This document shows positions 35,723-47,617 of a stretch of 64,000 nucleotides of DNA, in pieces. Position numbers and translations under genes: made by a program. Within the stretch, counting starts at the first letter, position 1. Every line of letters starts with the position of its first letter. The stretch is from positions 13,637,219 through 13,701,218 of the forward strand of contig AP025075.1 in assembly GCA_036186865.1 (NCBI GenBank), given 5' to 3'. The DNA is from Eustoma russellianum. Lineage: Eukaryota > Streptophyta > Magnoliopsida > Gentianales > Gentianaceae. A model generated the notes under the pieces. The model had not been told where the DNA came from. It worked only from the letters and a program-made list of their open reading frames with translations, and made no database searches.

Positions 35723-38227
35723 TGATGAGCCCACGATGGGGTCAACGCAACATATTTTCATGTATCATTTACTGTCACATGTTTTCTGTAAGACATGGCA
35801 TATCACTGTTAACTCCGCACACACTAGTGCTATTTCTTATGTCTTATAGTCTTAACTAACCCTTAGGACATGTCATATATGTTGTGCATCTTGTTTGTTG
35901 CTTGGTGTCTTTGAAGATAGGTGATGAGCTACAGCCTACCTTGTGGATAACAACATGACGATGACACCTCAATGCCCCACACAGGTCCCATAACAAGGAG
36001 TATGGCTAAGAAATTGTTACATTGTGTTGAATCATTTCTTACAGCATGAAGAGGATGAACCAAGCAGAGATGATGTCCATTGGGTTTATTGATACAAGCT
36101 TTGATCTAATTGTATCAAAAACGTGTTGTACATATCGTTAGTTGTTCTTTTTATTATTGTTGGTTGGTTAACCTTGTTTTAGGATAGTTTGTGTTGTATT
36201 ATTGCCTGTCTTTCAGGTACACGTACATAGCTTGGAAATGCAATTAGAATCTGAATTTTTGTCCAAGCAAAGAGGTGAAATGCAAGTAGCTTACAAGCAA
36301 GGTGGTGACAAGCAACCATGTCAAAACTGAATTTGTTCTTCACGTTAAAACAAGATGAAACAAGCTGCTCACATCATTAGCCAATAGGAAGGAGTCTTGT
36401 AAATGCTTAAACCAATCACAACAAGTGAAGAAATTCAGCAAGCTGCCAACAAAAGATCCAATCACAAACCATGAGGAATTCGGCTGGTTGAAGGCATAAT
36501 TGGGTTGAATATTCAAAGCCTCAAATACAACCAATCAAAGGCATTTCTAAGAAAGCTGCTCAATGCAATATCCAATCAAAAAACCTGGCTGAAATCAAGC
36601 ATGGAAAACGGCTGAATCAAAGCTTAATCCTTTGAAAATTCAAAGCCACACTTTCAACCAATCAAGGCCAAAATCAAAGCAAGCTGCTCAATGTATCATC
36701 CAATCAAATTGATCAAGAAAAGAAGGCTGAAAATAGCAAGGAATACACGGCAGAACCATTCAGCTTTTCTTGGAACCGAAAGTTGCTCAAAGTTGTTCAA
36801 AAGCAAGCACCTTATTTTAGTCTTGTACTTTGTACATTAAAACTTGTACTTTTTATCATCTTCGTTTGGTATAAGTAAGATAGGAACCTGAATGTAAAAC
36901 ACAAACTATTTTCAAACACATTTCAATCACATTTCCTTTAAGGAGTTCTCAACTTATGCTAGTTGAAGTTTAAGACCACTTAACCGGTTTTCTTTCAAGT
37001 TCATAGCCTAGAACTTGTTAGTATTCACTTCATTTTTGGTTTACAGCATCTTAGGGTCTCAATGAGGTTTTTAGATGTGTTGGAAATACCAAAGAGGAAG
37101 AGGTGTTGGTATAAATTGAGCTAAGAACAAACGGTTACAGTTCAAGGGGTGTCATTGTGTGTTCTTTGCCATAGCTATGGTTCAAATCAGTTTGGAGTAG
37201 GAGGACAAAGTCCTTGGAACGTTTATCTTGCCTTCATTTGGCTCATCAATAGGTCAAGAGAGCTTTACATTGAAGAAGCATGAACACCGATCGATCCATG
37301 TCCCATCTGATCGGATGATATCATTGTTCAAACAAAGCTTGAAGATGCAATTAGAATCTGAATTTTTGTCCAAGCAAGTAGGGTGATAACCAAGTAGCTT
37401 ACAAGCAAAGTGGTGACAAGCACTCATGTCAAATTCAAAGATTGTTCTTCACGTTAAGAATGGAGAGACAAGCTGCTCAAAGCTATAACCAATAGGAGGG
37501 AGTCTTGCAAATGTTCAAACCAATCACATTCAAGTTGAAGACAAGAATACAAGCTGCACAAAATTTGATCCAATCACAACCATGAAGAAATCGGCTGGTT
37601 TGTAGCTTAAGTCCTTTGAAAATTCAAAGCCACACTCTCAACCAATCAAGGCCAAAATCTAAGCAAGCTGCTCAATGAATTATCCAATCAAATTGATCAA
37701 GAAAAGAAGGCTGAAAATAGCAAGGAATACACGGCAAAACCATTCAGCACTTCTTGGAACCGAAAGTTGCTCAACCAAGTTCCAAGCAAGCAAGTCATTT
37801 TTAGTCTTGTACTTTGTACTTTAAAACTTTGCACTCTTGTAATTTTCGTAGGTTATAAGTAGCATAGGAATCAGAATGTAGAAAAACCACAATTTCAAAC
37901 ACATTTCAATCAGATTTTCCTTTAAGGAGTTCTCAACTTATTCTAGTTGAAGTTTAAGACCACTAACGGTTTTCTTCCAAGTTCATAGCCTAGAACTTGT
38001 TAGTATTCACTTCATTTTTGGTCTACAGCATCTTAGGGTCTCAATGAGGTTTTAGATGTGTTGGAATACCAAAGAGGAAGAGGTGTTGGTATAAATTGAG
38101 CCAAGAACAAACGGTTACAGTTCAAGGGGTGTCATTGTGATGTTCTTTGCCATAGCTGAGGTCAAATCAATTTGGAATAGGAGACAAAGTCCTTGGAACG
38201 TTTTTCTAGCCTTCATTCGGCTCATCA
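35723..38227 (+). repeat. C1 3' LTR, split by solo B LTR
   Basis: 35723-35921 and 37254-38227 (plus duplicated target 37249-37253) together give about 1173 bp, matching the 5' LTR (1170 bp). Confidence 0.92.
35922..37248 (+). repeat. Solo B LTR with TSD ATAGG
   Basis: TGATGAGCTACAGCC...TTGGCTCATCA, 1327 bp, flanked by ATAGG at 35917-35921 and 37249-37253. No internal region remains, the usual outcome of recombination between the two LTRs of one element. The coding-tail block is degraded by indels. Confidence 0.92.
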
Positions 38228-39348
38228 AGAACTTTGTCATCAAGTTGCCACCTTCTTGTACAAGCATGTTCAAGATGAACCTAAGACTCCTTGGGTTCAT
38301 TTCATTAAACCTTCAACTTGAGCGTGTATCAGCATGCACGTCTACATTCTTTGTCTTTGAATTTATCTTGTGTCTTGTGATCTTGGTTTTATGTATTTGC
38401 TTTGTAGGTAAATTAGGTACATGAAATTTCTAAGCCAAATGGAACTCCAAGATGTTCTTGTAGGCGTGTGCTACCAAAAATAAGAGAATGTTTGAAGAGA
38501 ATGTTTGAAGAGAATGTTTGAAGAGAATATTTGAAGAGAATGTTTGTCTACACTAAGACAAATTCAAACATGTCCAAGATGGAGTCTCTTGTTCAAATTG
38601 AAATCAACAATCATCTTCCAAAGGGCCGGCCACATTCAAGCAAAAGGATGATGATCAATTTGAATATGAATTCAAAGCCAAACTTGAATTTAAATTCAAC
38701 CTTGGTTTGAATTCAAGTTTCAACCAAATAGAGGCTTCAAATTCAAGATGAAATCAGACTAATCAACTTCAGGCCTCATCCCACTCATCAAATCAGCTTC
38801 TCCAAGACACCATTGGCTCCTCAAACACGGCTGGACATAGAGGAGATAACATCTTGCAAGCATTTCAAGTTTTAGCTAGAATTATCTTAGTTTTAAAAAT
38901 CAAGCAAAGTTCAAATTTAAACATTTGTTAGATAGCTTTATTTGAATTATTTCTAGCCATTTCAAGGCTGAAGGGGGACGATTTTAGGCCTATAAATAGA
39001 CCCCTTTGGCTGATTGTAAACACACCTTTTGATGAATAAGAATCCTTGATATTTCTTTCACTTTGTGTGAGACTTTGTTTTCTTGGTTTTGCATTAAAAA
39101 CCGAGGTTAAGATCCTTCAAAGTTGAGCATATTGAAGGTATTGCCATTGCTTAAAGGTGCCGTCCAGGAGGGTCGTTTTGGTTTGCCTGATCAACGACCA
39201 TCTTGAAGTGTTGGTCTTGCTCATTCGTTTAATCCACACGTTTTTAATCACTAAGGAAGCAAGGGGAAGTCTTCTTCCTTGTGCCCTAACCCTTTGTGAA
39301 GGACGTTTGGAAGGTGGAATTGTTGGAGCCCACGAGTTGCACACATCA
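38228..39348 (+). repeat. A2 5' LTR, part 2
   Basis: Continues the LTR after C1, beginning with the duplicated AGAAC. GAATGTTTGAAGA minisatellite at 38483-38548, TATAAATAGA at 38991. Ends CACACATCA (one change from CACGCATCA). Confidence 0.92.
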
Positions 39349-39351
39349 AAT

Positions 39352-39369
39352 TGGTATCAGAGACAGGTT
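39352..39369 (+). other. A2 primer-binding site
   Basis: TGGTATCAGAGACAGGTT; nearly complementary to initiator tRNA-Met (C to A change). Confidence 0.88.
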
Positions 39370-41031
39370 ACTCTATTCCACCATCTATCATTTCCTTTTC
39401 GTTTGAGTCTAGTCATTTCAAGTTCAGTTGTGTCCTTCTTCTACTCATCCCTCTACACGCCATTTGTCTTGCATCTCATTCATTCAAAAAAAACGTCCAA
39501 ACAAAAACATTGCTTTGAGTCCTTACACGTTGCTGCATTTTGCTTTTCATCATTCAAGTGTCATTTCCTTCATTTCCTTTTCGCATCACAATCTGATTTG
39601 AGTCGTTCAAAACTTGAACAAATTAGGGTTCGTTGCATTTTTAGGTTACATTCAACCTTCTTCAAAATATTCCAACCATCATCCTATAAAGCTACCTCGG
39701 TTTCAAATCATCTTGTTGCTACCGAAGCTTTTAGTTGGTGATGATTGTATGCATCTTATGATTCGCATTGTGATTGATTTCATACTTTAAGACAAGTAGT
39801 CATAAGTGTGTTTACCTTCCCGAACCCTCTTCAACAACAAAACCCTAATTCTACCACCCCCACCCCACGGCCCAACCAACAACACCCCAACCCGACCCTA
39901 AAAAAACTCACCAACCTGATTCCAAATAACCCTATTTACACTCCAAACAAAAAGCCCCAAACCAAATTTACCAAATACAATCAGATTCTAAAGATCCCAA
40001 TTCATTCAAATAAACCCTAACCCTAGAATTTGAATTTTGTTCAAATTCTGTCCTAAACCAACCCATATCCAAATTGACCACACCAATCATCAATTGCCAA
40101 CCCAAATAGTCCATTTACAACACCCATTCCGTTCTTACAACCCCATTCCGCAAAGTCCCAAAACGTTCAAAAAACTAAATCAAAAACCCTAACCCTAACC
40201 CCCATTCGGCCATACCCCAAATTCTTTCACTTTCCAAGTTTATTTTTGTTGCAAGTGCAAGGTACAAATTGCATTTTAAATACATTGCACTATTCTGTCA
40301 AAAAACGCAAGTGCTAAGTGCAAAACAAGTGAAATTCCAATTCTGCCCTTAGTCAAAAAAAAGGAGAATCTGAACCTTGCTCAATTGAAATAGCAAGGAG
40401 AAAAAAAACAAAAGAACAAGAGCAAAGAAAAAGGGCAAAACGTTTGTGCATTGCGTAGAAAATTTTTGGTACGATTTGCAAACCTTGGATACCATATCAC
40501 CCCACATTGCCGTCCCCTATACCCAATTATCCATTTCTTCATCTTCTTAAACCAATCACACACTTGGTTGCTCGATTGTTGCATGACTTGAACCATTTTG
40601 TGGATAGTAAGTGCATAGAATCAAAATTAACTAAAGATTGCCCACGGCAACCCTTAGTTTATCTTTGGTTCAGCCTTATACATCAACTTTGGTTGCTTAT
40701 TTTCTTTGAATCTTAGTAGAAAGTTCAAGTTTGTGTTCATCTCAATTGATCCTACCTTGATACTAATTGGTGCAACTTGAAAGCAAAAAGGAAGAAACAA
40801 GCAGAGAACATTGTGATTCAAAGAAGCCTTGGCAATACACTTCCTTATTGATCACTTTGAGCCTTCTTAACTTCAGGTTATCCAAGAACCAAAGTGGTAA
40901 GAGAGTGGAAAGAATCGAAAGCGGAGTGTTCATAGCTTATTTTTTTTACTAATCCCTTAACGTTTGTTCGTCTTTGTGTTAGTTTGCTTCTTTCTTTTTC
41001 CTTTTTGTCTTCGTTCAATTCCTTAGGTACA
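39370..41031 (+). other. A2 leader with possible intron
   Basis: Closely related to the A0 leader; no ORF of note. Donor-like G/GTAAGAG at 40896-40903 and acceptor-like CCTTAG/G ending 41026 frame a possible 130 nt intron six bases before the gag ATG. Confidence 0.75.
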
Positions 41032-41393
41032 ATGGAGAGCAGCAATCATTCCGCATCTAGCAAGTCAAAAGAGGCCGAAACTGTTGACAACACGCAACAA
41101 AAAATGCTGGAGATGCTTAAGAAACTCATGCATGACAATGAGATAATTAAGCATCGCTTGGAAGACGTGGAGCGAAGCTACAAAACGAGTGATGGCCAAG
41201 GTACAAGCAGGGCCGTTCCCCTACCACAACCAAGGCGCCATCCCCCAGAAGAAGTTGAGGATGACAACCTTAGACCACCGCACACAGAAGCAAGAAGGTT
41301 TGTTCCTCCTACACAAGCAAGAAGGTACGCTCCAAGAAGGTACAATGATGATTACATTCCCTTTGAGCATGATGATTATGACTTTGATGACCA
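41032..41393 (+). pseudogene. A2 gag, N-terminal part, split by C2
   Basis: ATG at 41032 (MESSNHSASS). The N-terminal 121 codons contain a helix-forming stretch (QKMLEMLKKLMHDNEIIKHR) and a Pro/Arg-rich linker. The frame is interrupted after DYDFDDH by C2 and resumes at 47618 with DHPPRGYQRRQ. Without C2 the reading frame would be continuous. Confidence 0.9.
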
Positions 41394-42806
41394 TGATGAG
41401 CCCACAATGGGGTCAACGCAACATATTTTCATGTATCATCTATTGTCACATGTTAGTTCTGTAAGACATGGCATATCACTGTTAACTCCGCACACACTAG
41501 TGCTACTTCTTATGTCTTATAGTCTTAACTAACCCTTAGGACATGTCATATATGTTGTATATCTTGTGTTTGTTGCTTGGTGTCTTTGAAGATAGGTCAA
41601 AGAGAGCTTTACATTGAAAATGATGAGCTACAGCCTAACCTTGTGGATACAAACACTGATGATGACACCTCACTGCCCCGCACAGGTCCCATAACAAGGA
41701 GTATGGCTAAGCAATTGTTACACTGTGTTGAATCATTTCTTTACAGGCATGAAGGGGATGAACCAAGCAGAGATGATGTCCATTGGGTTTATATGATACA
41801 AGCTTTGATCTAGTTGTATCAAAACCATGTTGTACATATCTTTAGTTGTTCTTTTAATATTGTTGGTTGGTTAACCTTGTTTTAGGATAGTTTGTGTTGT
41901 ATTATTGCCTTGTCTTTCAGGTACACGTACTTAGCTTGAAAATGCAATTAGAACCTGAATTTTGTTTCAAGCAAGGAGGTGATAACCAAGTAGCTTACAA
42001 GCAAGGTGGTGACAAGCACCCATGTCAAATCTGAATTCTTCTTCACGTTGGAATGGATGGACAAGTTGCTCATTTCATGAACCAATTGGAAGAAGTCTTG
42101 CAAATCTTCAAACCAATCAAAAACAAGCAAAGAGACAAGCAAGCAAGCTGCACAACAAATGATCCAATCAAATTGAGATTGTTTAAAGCCTAGCTCACGC
42201 AAGAAAGGGTTGAAAATTCAAAGACCAACTTGCAACCAATCAAAGCCTAGTTCAAACCAAGCTGCTCATTGTATTAAGCAATCAAAATTATGGTTGAAAT
42301 CAAGCAAGGAAGAAACGCAAGCAACCAGCCTTCTTGGAACCGAAAGTTGCTCAAACAAGTTCCAAGCAAGCATGTCATTTTTAGTCTTGTACTTTGTACT
42401 TTAATTCTTGTACCTATGTCATTTTCGTTTGTTATAAGTAAGGTAGGAACCTGAATATACAAAAAACCACAAATTCAAATACATTTCAATCAGATTTTGC
42501 TTTAAGGAGTTCTCAACTTTCTAGTTGAAGTTAAAACCACTTAACAGTTTCTTTCAAGTTCAAAGCCTAGAACTTGTTAAGTATTTACTTCATTTTTGGT
42601 TTACAGCATCTTAGGGTCTCAATGAGGTTTTAGATGTGTTGAATACCAAAGAGGAAGAGGTGTTGGTATAAATTGAGCCAAGAACAAACGGTTACAGTTC
42701 AAGGGGTGTCATTGTGATGTTCTTTGCCATAGCTGAGGTTCAAATCAATTTGGAATAGGAGACAAAGTGCCTGGAAGCGTTTACCTAGCCTTCGTTTGGC
42801 TCATCA
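41394..42806 (+). repeat. C2 5' LTR
   Basis: TGATGAGCCCACAATGG...GGCTCATCA, 1413 bp. The first about 230 bp are C-specific. From about 41622 (TGATGAGCTACAG) the rest is a B LTR, including a complete copy of the B polyprotein tail ([15 protein letters not shown] ... VYMIQALI, stop at 41813), which is not joined to any enzyme ORF here. Confidence 0.93.
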
Positions 42807-42808
42807 AT

Positions 42809-42820
42809 TTGTATCAGAGC
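42809..42820 (+). other. C2 primer-binding site, one mismatch
   Basis: TTGTATCAGAGC; one change from TGGTATCAGAGC. Confidence 0.82.
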
Positions 42821-44752
42821 ATTGGTTAGTCTTCTATTCATGTTTACATTGTTTAAACTTGCATATGAATGATGCTGCCCAAATCGTGTAGTAGACTGTT
42901 TTGTTGTTCATTTAGAATCTGTCTATTTAGATAGTTAGTTCATGTTTTAAAGTGTTTATTAGTTGGTTTACAATAGTTTGTTAAATTAGTTTAAGTAGCA
43001 AAACCGAAAACCACCACAAAAAGAACTTAGACTAGACTTAAGTGTGTTAGAAACTGTTTGTGTAGTCTAGTTAAAACCGTGTGTAACCTGATTGTTCTTG
43101 TTCAATCTAGCTTAGATAGTTTTCATTAGATCCTAATCTAGAAGTTTAAATGGAAGTTTAGATAAGTCCTTAAAACAGAAAACTTGAACACAAAATTAGA
43201 ATAGTTGATAGATTAGTTGTAATCAAGTTGTTAAATTCTGTTTTTAGTAGTTGTGTGCAATCTGTTTAGACGTTGTACTTGCTGCCTTATTTAGCTTGGT
43301 TAGGCAGTTTACAACATAGTTTAAGTGTTTAGTTGGTTGTTTAGTTTAGCACAAGAAATCCGAAAACTAAAGATCAAAACATGTAGTTTTAGCTAACTAA
43401 GTATGCTGCCTAGTCTCTAGTTGATACACGTTTGTTGTGTTGAATACATAAACACTTGCATCTAGTATCATCTAACTTAGAAACTGATTTCATCATACAA
43501 ACGAAAACCAAAATAAAGACAAGTAGAATAGATAATAAAAAAACAAAAAAAAATTAAAATAAAACAAATGCAAAATCAGTTCATGTTGCTGTAGTTGTGC
43601 GTGTTTGATTAAAATGTGTTTAAGTGTGATATGTTAGTATTTAAGTTGTAAGTGTTTCGTTAAAAAAAAGAAAAAAAAACCGAAACAATTTAGTTTAAAC
43701 TTGATTAATTTTTGAATGCTATTTGTTTAAACTTGTTGAATTTGATTTCACCACCCCCGTTACACCTTAAGTCATTCTTTGGTACAAACTTGATTGAATC
43801 TTTTAATTGAAACATTATTGACTTGAGATTTGTTAAAAGTGAAGTAAATTTGTAAGAAACAAGATTTGATTTCAAATTTTAACGTTGGCTTTACGTTTAT
43901 CTTTACTTGGGATTGATTCAATTGTTTAAAGACTTTATTGGACTTAAGTTCTTACTTAGGATCACTTGTCTATATTTATCCCTACACTGTTAAATTGCCG
44001 ACCCTGTTATCATCTTGTTGTCTTTACACTTCTTCAACTTGCATTGAACTTTCATCTATATTTGGTTGTTAAATTTGTGAAACAGTTTTCATATCATTAG
44101 TGTTCTTCCGTGTTGTTCAAAGAACGTTTCACAAAAGCCACACCAAAACTTGTGCAAGTAAAACCAAAGAAAAAGAAGCCGTGAGCAATGTCTCATAAAG
44201 GCAAGTGAGCAGTAGACTCACAAAACAGACAAAGCCAATCCAAAGGAAAATAATTAGGCTTGTTTGTGAAAGAAACTGAGAGAAAAGTCATTTTTAACGT
44301 CAAAAAGCAAGAGACAAGACGTATGAGTGATTTGCACAAGAAGTGAGATATAGCCATCCAAAGTTCACAAAAGGTGAATTGTGCAAAACCAAAAGCAAAT
44401 ACCTACACCAAAAGTGTTGACTGTTGTAAAAGGTTCCTTGAACAAACCCTTGTTGAACACTTGTGTGTATGTACTGTCTTTCACTTTATTTACAATTGAA
44501 TGTGCATTAAAGTTTAAAGTAAGTTAAAGGATTGTTCTGTACAAACCCTTAGCTTTCTTTGATTCAGCCAAAAACATCACTTGACTTCTATTTTTCTTTG
44601 AATCTTAGATAGTCCAAGATTGTTGTTTATTCAATTGTCAATTTGAAGTAGAAATTTTCGTTTTGTTAAAGTTATAGTTTGATCTTACTTGCTTGTATTC
44701 TGACTTATTTATCTCATTGTTTTGCCATCTTGGTTGATTGTTTTGATTAAAC
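42821..44752 (+). other. C2 leader with twin hairpins
   Basis: About 1.9 kb without ORF; related to the B, C1 and D leaders. Hairpins GTGAGCAATGTCTCAT (44181-44196) and GTGAGCAGTAGACTCAC (44205-44221). An A-rich patch at 43530-43570 and 43660-43680 is otherwise featureless. Confidence 0.78.
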
Positions 44753-46050
44753 ATGATTCTAGAAACCATTTGGGGAGTTGAATGCCATAGGAGAGACTAT
44801 GATGAACTGGAAAAACGTATGAACTCCTTTGGTCGTAAGAATGGTTTATGGGTTGGATATTGGGAATGTAAAACTCCTAGATATCAAACTCTTTCTCAGT
44901 GCAATAAAGACGTTAGTGCATATTACAATGAAATGCTTGATGATTTGTACTATGCTTATGTTGAAGAACATGAGGAATTAAGCATGATTAGGTTCTTTGC
45001 TGGATTAGATAAGGAGATCGCTGATTGCATGTTTTCTGAAAAATTCTCATCACTTTATGACATGTATAAAAAGGCAAAGATTGTTCAATCAAACCTAATC
45101 CCATGGCAAGTTAATCAAAACTATGGGTATGAACTGAACTCTTGTGATTCTGAAAATGACAACCAAATCCAGTTAAGTTAAGCAATTTGAGTCAGCCTAT
45201 GGATAATATTGAAAATGCATTGCTTCAACTTAGAGACATGGTGCAAGTATTGATAGAATCCGAAAAGAACAAAGACTTACAATCCGAAATTTCTGTGAAT
45301 GATGATAGTTTGTATGAAATTAGCCCCAAGATGCCTGAAACTGGAACTCCTTTATCTGAATTGCATGTTCAACCTTGTGTACTGTCTGAAGAAGACCCTT
45401 CACTTGAATCTGTTGGTGATTTCCAAAGTGTTAGTCGTTTGCTTATAGATGATGTTAATTGTGATAACACTTTGTCTGAAAATGATTTACATTGTGACAT
45501 GCATATAAATGAAATCCCTGTGCATGATCTGCATTCTGCTGAGATGCTTGTTTCTGGGTTACAATCTGAATTACATCCTGTACATTTCATTGATGACATT
45601 GATGTAAGTAATTCTGTTGAGAATGACATTGATAAACTAGATTCTTATGATTTGATGTTAGCTGAACTAGATTGTCTACTTGATGTAGAGCTTGATCATG
45701 ATGTCATTATTGAAATAGATTCAGCTACAAATGAACATAAATCCTTGGATGAACTAGTTAATGAATTGAATGACATAATTAGTATAGATGAAGATTCTAT
45801 TTCCAAAATATCTATTTCATCTCATCTTGTTGAATGTCTGCCTGTTGTCATCTCAATTGATGCATCTTGTCTAAATATTGCACATGTCTGTAAGATTTGT
45901 ACATTTAGTGTTAACATGTTGCAATATGCTTTTTGGATGTTGTTTTATCTGTTAGGATGTATGTGTTCTAAAATTTTTGTTATCATATTGTTAATACATC
46001 CTAAACATTTTAGAAAGCGTGTACACACCTTATTCTTTCTTCAAAGATAA
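44753..46050 (+). pseudogene. C2 Gag-like ORF with acidic and hydrophobic C-terminus, one frameshift
   Basis: An ATG at 44753 opens a 142-codon frame, and a second frame runs to 46050. One base missing near 45163 (ACAACC against ACAAACC in C1) separates them, so the parent was one ORF of about 432 codons. Residues about 47-115 (LSQCNKDVSAYYNEMLDDL, RFFAGLDKEIADC) resemble the capsid C-terminal part of the A Gag (SVDEYYKELE ... RFLHGLNREIAQ). There is no zinc knuckle, protease or RT. Residues about 150-370 are rich in Asp/Glu/Ser; the end has a hydrophobic stretch (MLQYAFWMLFYLLGCMCSKI and onward) and a basic tail (HPKHFRKRVH). The hydrophobic stretch could span a membrane. I know no family for this half. 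Likely role: a modified Gag helping a non-autonomous element. Confidence 0.75.
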
Positions 46051-46189
46051 GGATGCACCAAGGTATTTCACCTTCACCATTTGTATTATCATGTTCCTAT
46101 TTGGTTATGGTGTAGTTGAGCATACGTGTACATCCTAAACCCTTATCCCTTATTCTATCCATGTTGAGATTCGAGGACAAATCATTTTC

Positions 46190-46202
46190 AAGAGGGAGGG
46201 AA
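46190..46202 (+). other. C2 polypurine tract
   Basis: AAGAGGGAGGGAA before the 3' LTR. The sequence just upstream (ATTCGAGGACAAATC) is a relic of the B pol 3' end (ATTCGAGGACGAATC). Confidence 0.9.
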
Positions 46203-47617
46203 TGATGAGCCCACAATGGGGTCAACGCAACATATTTTCATGTATCATCTATTGTCACATGTTAGTTCTGTAAGACATGGCATATCACTGTTAACTCCGC
46301 ACACACTATTGCTACTTCTTATGTCTTATAGTCTTAACTAACCCTTAGGACATGTCATATATGTTGTGTATCTTGTGTTTGTTGCTTGGTGTCTTTGAAG
46401 ATAGGTCAAAGAGAGTTTTACATTGAAAATGATGAGCTACAGCCTAACCTTGTGGATACAAACACTGATGATGACACCTCACTGCCCCGCACAGGTCCCA
46501 TAACAAGGAGTATGGCTAAGAAATTGTTACACTGTGTTGAATCATTTCTTTGCAGGCATGAAGAGGATGAACCAAGCAGAGATGATGTCCATTGGGTTTA
46601 TATGATACAAGCTTTGATCTAGTTGTATCAAAACCATGTTGTACATATCTTTAGTTGTTCTTTTTAATATTGTTGGTTGATTAACCTTGTTTTAGGATAG
46701 TTTGTGTTGTATTATTGCCTTGTCTTTCAGGTACACGTACTTAGCTTGAAAATGAAATTAGAACCTGAATTTTTGTTCAAGCAAGGAGGTGATAACCAAG
46801 TAGCTTACAAGCAAGGTGGTGACAAGCACCCATGTCAAATCTGAATTCTTCTTCGCGTTGGAATGGATGGACAAGTTGCTCATTTCATGAACCAATTGGA
46901 AGAAGTCTTGAAAATCTTCAAACCAATCAAAAACAAGCAAAGAGACAAGCAAGCAAGCTGCACAACAAATGATCCAATCAAATTGAGATTGTTTAAAGCC
47001 TAGCTCACGCAAGAAAGGGTTGAAAATTCAAAGACCATCTTGCAACCAATCAAAGCCTAGTTCAAACCAAGCTGCTCATTGTATTAAGCAATCAAAATTA
47101 TGGTTGAAATCAAGAAAGGAAGAAACGCAAGCAACCAGCCTTCTTGGGACCAAAAGTTGCTCAAACAAGTTCCAAGCAAGCATGTCATTTTTAGTCTTGT
47201 ACTTTGTACTTTAAACCTTGTACCTATGTCATTTTCGTTTGTTATAAGTAAGGTAGGAACCTGAATATACAAAAAACCACAAAATTCAAATACATTTCAA
47301 TCAGATTTTCCTTTAAGGAGTTCTCAACTTTCTAGTTGAAGTTAAAACCACTTAACGGTTTCTTTCAAGTTCAAAGCCTAGAACTTGTTAAGTATTTACT
47401 TAATTTTTGGTTTACAGCATCTTAGGGTCTCAATGAGGTTTTAGATGTGTTGGAATACCAAAGAGGAAGAGGTGTTGGTATAAATTGAGCCAAGAACAAA
47501 CGGTTACAGTTCAAGGGGTGTCATTGTGATGTTCTTTGCCATAGCTGAGGTTCAAATCAATTTGGAATAGGAGACAAAGTCCTTGGAACGTTTATCTAGC
47601 CTTCGTTTGGCTCATCA
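46203..47617 (+). repeat. C2 3' LTR
   Basis: 1415 bp, near-identical to the 5' LTR, including the orphan tail block (stop at 46622). Ends GGCTCATCA before TGACCACC of the A2 gag. Confidence 0.93.

Larger units (their letters stand above)
31178..38227 (+). mobile_element. C1: non-autonomous LTR element in A2 5' LTR
   Basis: TSD AGAAC (31173-31177 and 38228-38232); the empty site is visible in the A2 3' LTR near 52050. Contains two LTRs, PBS, long leader, a broken Gag-like ORF and PPT; no protease, RT or integrase. The 3' LTR holds a solo B LTR. Confidence 0.92.
41394..47617 (+). mobile_element. C2: non-autonomous LTR element inserted in A2 gag
   Basis: 6224 bp with two full LTRs (about 1414 bp each, few differences by eye), PBS, leader, one Gag-like ORF with a single frameshift, and PPT. 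No pol domains. The flanks repeat TGACCA (41388-41393 and 47618-47623), six bases rather than five. LTR similarity suggests a recent insertion, later than A2. Confidence 0.93.

Noticed and set aside
45846..46050. Envelope protein suggested by the hydrophobic end of the C ORF
   Set aside because: No signal peptide, no second membrane segment, and continuous with the Gag-like frame; not enough for env.
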